Assembly: GCA_022825675.1 (NCBI GenBank)
Contig: JAJDWK010000029.1
Location: 1 to 51,629 of the forward strand
Direction: 5' to 3'
From: Anaerolineae bacterium
Lineage (GTDB): Bacteria > Chloroflexota > Anaerolineae > Aggregatilineales > Phototrophicaceae
DNA: 51,629 bases
This document shows, in pieces, positions 48,055 through 51,629 of this stretch. Both the position numbers and the translations under genes were made by a program. Every line of letters begins with the position of its first letter. The first letter of the stretch is position 1. Under the pieces are notes generated by a model. The model was not told the origin of the DNA. It was given only the letters and a program-made list of their open reading frames with translations, and did not search any database.

Positions 48055-50166
48055 ATGCTTAATTTCTTCTCGTCCCTCGTTTCTTTACAACGGATTTCCC
48101 CCGCGGGGAGATATTTTAGAATCACTCTGTTCAGCGTGTTCTGCCTGCTCGCCCTCGCGCCCGGCCTGCCCGCCCAAGCCCAAAGTTTTAACAGTAACGG
48201 CTTCGCGGGCCACGTTCGCTTGATCGGTTTCCACAGCTTTAAAATCGAAATCACGGCAGTGCCGGCGAATACAACCATGGTCTCCGCAGTAGCGACGGGC
48301 GGCGGCATCACATCACATTGGGGCAAAAACTTCGGCAATAAAACAGTCCCCATTGTTGTGCAATTTGGCAAACTCAGTGGCCATTACCTTGACAAGGACA
48401 ATGAGTTTATCAACCCCGGCACCACCTACACGGTGCAATTGCAAGCCCAAAACGGTCGGGGTCTAGCCCTGGCCAGCGCCAGCCTGACGGTGACGACTCA
48501 CAGCCACGGCGCCGGCATTCCCGGCGTTGATATTCACAACTTGGTGAGGACCGATCACAGCATCGGCTTCGATATCGTTCCCTTCGCTGGGGCGAATTTC
48601 TACAAAGTCTCAAGGTTTTCTGGAGATCGCGGTAGCTTCCGAGGCGTCAGTGGCGGAAGTTGCAGCGCTACCCGTAGGGTCGAAGTATCTCCTGCTGCAA
48701 CCCAAGAACCTGGAATACAAGGAAGACTAGCGATACCAGCCGTTTATACGTTTGAACAAACCACACCCGCCGACAGAAATGGCAGGGTACTCACTTGGGA
48801 TCTCAAAATCACGGGGATCGCATCCTCTCATGCAGGCGATACAGACGACAATCTATCTGTAAGATATTGCAATCTGCCCGCCGCAACGACTTTCCATATC
48901 CAACTGGAGGCATGGCGGAAAAATGCGGACAATTCTGCCAATCGCATCGCCGCGACAATGCACAAACTAACGACGCTGCCCATCGGCGCTGGCCAGCCGC
49001 TGGGGCAGGATTCTCAGGATAGTGTGGTTGATACCGACGCCATCCCATCCCTCTACATTGAGGTCGAGTATCCCGGCAATCCCCTGACCGATGTCTCGCT
49101 GTCCTGGGACGCCGTTGATGGCGCGAGCGCCTACCTGCTGCAAGTCAGCGGCGGGAATGACGAAAGTTATACGTACCCGCTGGGCGCGGGCGCGACCAGC
49201 CAGCGCATCAATGGCTTGACGCCCGGCGGCGATTACACCGCCTATCTGACGGCTTACCTGCAAGATGGCTCGAAGCGCGCAGGCAGCGCGCATTTCGGCA
49301 TGGCGGATCCGCCGCCGCCGCCAACGGCAACGAATACGCCTGTGCCGCCGCCGCCAACGGATACACCGGTTCCAAAACAGTCGTCACAGGACAGCGAACA
49401 GCAGCAAGACAGCGTGCAGCAGCAACTGCAATACAGTCAGGCGCAATCCGAGGAGGATGAGCAGCAGCCTCAGCCAAGCGGTCCCTACGCCAGTTTGATC
49501 AAAACTTTGATTGGCTATCAAGGCGAAACGCAGCATGGCGCTGCCCATGTTGAGCGCTGGACGCGGGCGCTGGCGGCGCTGGGCTGGGGCAGCCATGCCA
49601 ACCCGATGACGCTGCAAGAGGCGAAGGATATGGCGGATGAGTTCATCCGTTCGCGCTGGCAGCCGGTGGTTGACGCCCTGACGGTTTTGCAGCCGCCGCC
49701 ACCAACCAACACGCCTGTCCCGCCGCCACCGCCAACGAACACTCCCGTCCCGCCGCCGCCAACGAACACTCCCGTCCCGCCGCCGCCGCCGACGAACACT
49801 CCCGTCCCGCCGCCGCCACCGAATACGCCTGTGCCGCCACCGCCGCCAACGAACACTCCCGTCCCACCGCCGCCGCCAACGAACACCCCCGTCCCACCGC
49901 CGCCGCCTCCGACCTATACGCCCGTCCCACCGCCGCAGGAAAGCTATACAGTGCCGCAGAGCCTGATTGACGACATCAAAGATTGGCGGGCGGAGCAGGC
50001 TCCAGACAGCGCCCATGCCATCCGCTGGACGCGGGTCTTGGCGGCTTTCGGCAAAGACAGCCACGACAGCCCGATGACCTCGTCCGAGGCGAAAATCTAT
50101 CGTGATGAGAAGGGCTGGAGTCGCTGGATCGCGGTGGTGGACGCGCTGGAGAAGTTGGGCAAATAG
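48055..50166 (+). CDS. Secreted repeat protein with proline-rich linkers and duplicated C-terminal domain
   Basis: The 703-residue protein has a signal peptide (FRITLFSVFCLLALAPGLPA, cleaved near QAQSF), about 280 residues with fibronectin-like strands, and a clearer fibronectin-type segment at about 340-415 (VSLSWDAVDGASAYLLQVSG). A PPPPTATNTPVPPPP linker comes next, then an acidic Gln/Glu/Ser stretch, and domain A (about 473-545). A long linker of TNTPVPPPP units (546-627) and domain B (about 632-703) close the protein. Domains A and B share ETQHGAAHVERWTRALAALG / APDSAHAIRWTRVLAAFGKD and an MT..EA..W..VVDAL ending. No LPXTG or anchor is visible. AAGGAG lies eight bases before the ATG. Likely exposed at the surface; function unknown. 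Confidence 0.85.
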   Translation: MLNFFSSLVSLQRISPAGRYFRITLFSVFCLLALAPGLPAQAQSFNSNGFAGHVRLIGFHSFKIEITAVPANTTMVSAVATGGGITSHWGKNFGNKTVPIVVQFGKLSGHYLDKDNEFINPGTTYTVQLQAQNGRGLALASASLTVTTHSHGAGIPGVDIHNLVRTDHSIGFDIVPFAGANFYKVSRFSGDRGSFRGVSGGSCSATRRVEVSPAATQEPGIQGRLAIPAVYTFEQTTPADRNGRVLTWDLKITGIASSHAGDTDDNLSVRYCNLPAATTFHIQLEAWRKNADNSANRIAATMHKLTTLPIGAGQPLGQDSQDSVVDTDAIPSLYIEVEYPGNPLTDVSLSWDAVDGASAYLLQVSGGNDESYTYPLGAGATSQRINGLTPGGDYTAYLTAYLQDGSKRAGSAHFGMADPPPPPTATNTPVPPPPTDTPVPKQSSQDSEQQQDSVQQQLQYSQAQSEEDEQQPQPSGPYASLIKTLIGYQGETQHGAAHVERWTRALAALGWGSHANPMTLQEAKDMADEFIRSRWQPVVDALTVLQPPPPTNTPVPPPPPTNTPVPPPPTNTPVPPPPPTNTPVPPPPPNTPVPPPPPTNTPVPPPPPTNTPVPPPPPPTYTPVPPPQESYTVPQSLIDDIKDWRAEQAPDSAHAIRWTRVLAAFGKDSHDSPMTSSEAKIYRDEKGWSRWIAVVDALEKLGK
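49690..49935 (+). repeat. Tandem repeat encoding TNTPVPPPP units
   Basis: Roughly nine imperfect copies of a 24-30-base unit (ACGAACACTCCCGTCCCGCC and variants) encode the proline-rich linker between domains A and B. A single shorter copy lies at 49309-49380. Copies differ in the number of CCG codons, as expected for slippage. Confidence 0.85.
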
Positions 50167-50169
50167 CGC

Positions 50170-50186
50170 CCAGGCAATTTGCCTGG
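50170..50186 (+). terminator. Small stem-loop after the secreted protein gene
   Basis: CCAGGCA (50170-50176) and TGCCTGG (50180-50186) pair perfectly around att, four bases after the stop. No T-run, so only a weak terminator candidate. Confidence 0.4.
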
Positions 50187-50193
50187 ATATTGA

Positions 50194-50273
50194 GGGCGTT
50201 TCAGCGAAACGCCCCTACATTTTCAATTACTTTGTTGCACGTACATCTGTGCCCTCTGCGCCTCTGTGGTGAA
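50194..50273 (-). repeat. Composite repeat: palindrome, spacer, CACAGAGG array
   Basis: GGGCGTTTC (50194-50202), agc, GAAACGCCC (50206-50214), CTAC is followed by CAATTACTTTGTTGCACGTA and ATCTGTGCCCTC..GGTGAA (50244-50273). The CAATTACTTTGTTG segment also occurs at 41950-41963. It fills the 134-base gap between convergent genes. Confidence 0.75.
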
Positions 50274-50300
50274 GTATTGTGTGCTGCGGACGCGCCGGCA

Positions 50301-51629
50301 TCAAAACGGACCATAGCGGTCCGTTTGCGCGGGCTTGGCGTAGACGGCGGCGTCAAAACTTTTTTGCAGCAAGTCCGCTTTCAGCGCCGCGTACTCCGGC
50401 CGCTCGGACAAATCATTGTGCTCCCAGGGGTCGGCTTCCAGGTCATAAAGCTCGCATATAGCCTTCTGATGATAGACGACCAGCTTCCAGCGGCGGTCGC
50501 GATACATCGTGGCATGCGTCTCATCGGCGAGGTTGGTGGCGGCGTAATGCTCACAGCGGACGAACTCGCGCTGCGGCTGCGGCTCGTCAGCGCGCAGCCA
50601 GCCCGCCGCCGAAATCCCCTGCAGCCAGGGCGGCAGCGGCATGCCCAGCAAGCCATAGAGCGTCGGCGCGATATCCACCAGTTCCGTCAGCGCGTCAGTG
50701 ATTTGCGGCGCTATCACCCCGCGCCAGGAAATCATCAGCGGCACCCGCGTCAAGCCCTCATAAAAGCGGCAGCCCTTCAGCAGCAAGCCGTGGTCGCCCA
50801 GCATCTCGCCGTGGTCGCTCATGAAGATGATGATGGTGTTCTCCCGCTGCCCCGTCCGCTCCAGATAGTCCAGCAGCCGCCCAAATTCTTCATCGAGGAA
50901 TTCGATCATCGCGTAATAGGAGGCTTTTAGCGCTTTGTGCCGCAGCGCGTCCGGGTGCCGCGGCTCGGTTTGGAAGTCGATGCCAGCCGCCGCCAGCCGC
51001 TGCTGATGCGCCAAATCGCCCCCCATAAAATGCGCCCCTGGCAGCGCCGCCGCATCATAGCGCCGATAATACTCCCAGGGCGCGTCAAAAGGCGGGTGCG
51101 GGTCAAAGGGATTCACGCTTAAGAACCAGGGCATCTCCGGCTCGCGGTTGCGCTGGATGAACTCGATCGCTTTTTCGGTGCACCAATGCGTTTGATGCAG
51201 CCGCGGCGGCACCGTATCCCGCGCCGCTGTCGGCTCGCGGAAGCCGCCGAATGTCGGGTCGTCCTGCGCCTGCCGATAGTCCGCCGTGGAGCGTACGCCC
51301 CGCCGCTGCAGGATGCTGTCCGGGTCGATGCCTTGCCCCTTCAGCCATTCGACATATTCGTTGCCGCGCTCATTGCCGCCTTTGTGATCGTGACTGTACT
51401 GGAAATAACTGTAGCCATCGTCCACCCGTTCCTCCCGCCGCAGGAAAGCGCTGGCGAGATGCAGCTTGCCCACCAAGCCGCAATCGTAGCCGGCAGCGTA
51501 TAATACTTTAGAGAGCAGCCGGTCCTGATAATGCCGCGGGAAAGTCTCGAAGCCATTGCCGTTGACGCCGACAGCGCTGGGGTACATGCCCGTCAAAAAG
51601 CTGGCGCGGCTGGGGGTGCATATCGGCGA
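50301..51629 (-). CDS. Type I sulfatase, N-terminus beyond the window
   Basis: The visible 442 residues are the downstream part of a formylglycine-dependent sulfatase. Reading in from the edge the frame gives SPICTPSRASFLTGMYPSAV, so the CTPSR motif (Cys codon 51618-51620) that becomes formylglycine is present and only the residues before it are cut off. GLVGKLHLAS carries the active-site Lys and His, and IIIFMSDHGEMLGDHGLLLK provides the metal-binding Asp-His pair near the end of the core. The C-terminal subdomain ends AKPAQTDRYGPF. The substrate could be a sulfated carbohydrate, choline sulfate or phosphonate-like ester. No sulfatase-maturing enzyme lies in the window. Confidence 0.92.
   Translation of the reverse strand, partial: SPICTPSRASFLTGMYPSAVGVNGNGFETFPRHYQDRLLSKVLYAAGYDCGLVGKLHLASAFLRREERVDDGYSYFQYSHDHKGGNERGNEYVEWLKGQGIDPDSILQRRGVRSTADYRQAQDDPTFGGFREPTAARDTVPPRLHQTHWCTEKAIEFIQRNREPEMPWFLSVNPFDPHPPFDAPWEYYRRYDAAALPGAHFMGGDLAHQQRLAAAGIDFQTEPRHPDALRHKALKASYYAMIEFLDEEFGRLLDYLERTGQRENTIIIFMSDHGEMLGDHGLLLKGCRFYEGLTRVPLMISWRGVIAPQITDALTELVDIAPTLYGLLGMPLPPWLQGISAAGWLRADEPQPQREFVRCEHYAATNLADETHATMYRDRRWKLVVYHQKAICELYDLEADPWEHNDLSERPEYAALKADLLQKSFDAAVYAKPAQTDRYGPF

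Noticed and set aside
7858..50273. CRISPR array interpretation of the regular CACAGAGG arrays
   Set aside because: Units are 8-10 bases with no unique spacers and no cas genes nearby.

Overview
The window is about 51.6 kb of GC-rich bacterial DNA, densely packed with metabolic and transport genes on both strands. It holds 35 protein genes called with good or fair support, one more partial gene cut by the right edge, and two speculative small ORFs. I see no rRNA, tRNA, CRISPR array, transposase or phage gene, and no recognisable transcription factor. Many ABC transporters, GMC oxidoreductases, enolase-superfamily dehydratases, a CaiB-type CoA-transferase and a secreted protein with TNTPVPPPP tracts together suggest a heterotrophic Chloroflexota (Anaerolineae/Caldilineae-like). 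That is an inference from gene content, not a phylogenetic result.

Layout. 156-6224 (+): OpuC/Yeh-type quaternary-amine ABC importer (binding protein, permease, CBS-domain ATPase, second permease). 6221-10529 (-): two GMC oxidoreductases flanking a ROK sugar kinase. 11057-14661 (+): paired ABC exporter half-transporters. 14682-18633 (+): CUT1 sugar importer plus a DUF624/YesL-like membrane protein, behind a promoter overlapped by a perfect palindrome. 18719-21366 (+): coenzyme-B12 diol/glycerol dehydratase whose large and medium subunits are fused. 21471-22841 (+): secreted arylsulfotransferase-like protein. 22867-26449 (+): two acid-sugar dehydratases of the enolase superfamily and a DapA-family lyase, plausibly a hexarate pathway. 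27064-32639 (-): peptide/nickel-type ABC importer. 33533-38347 (+): degenerate thiolase with DUF35 partner, DhaK, DhaL and a fucose-isomerase-like protein. 38416-41658 (+): YnjB-type binding protein followed by a ribose-type (CUT2) permease and ATPase. 42037-44022 (+): LacD/YihT-type aldolase and aldo/keto reductase. 44029-47508 (-): nucleoside-hydrolase-like protein, CaiB/BaiF CoA-transferase, alpha/beta hydrolase. 47697-50166 (+): secreted proline-rich protein behind an unusual leader with a run of 14 C. 50301-51629 (-): type I sulfatase cut by the edge.

The gene set fits a scavenger of plant or algal carbohydrate breakdown products: neutral sugars, uronic/aldaric acids, polyols, sulfated compounds, osmolytes and peptides. 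The isomerase, DhaK/DhaL kinase, aldolase and reductase look like one ketose pathway; the dehydratases and DapA-family lyase look like another.

The most unusual non-coding structures are: a dispersed modular intergenic repeat (a CACAGAGG-like array, a spacer, then one or more GGGC..GCCC palindromes), one copy of which supplies the stop codon of the ROK gene; stem-loops directly after the binding-protein gene in all three plus-strand ABC importer loci; and the poly-C leader upstream of the secreted protein gene.
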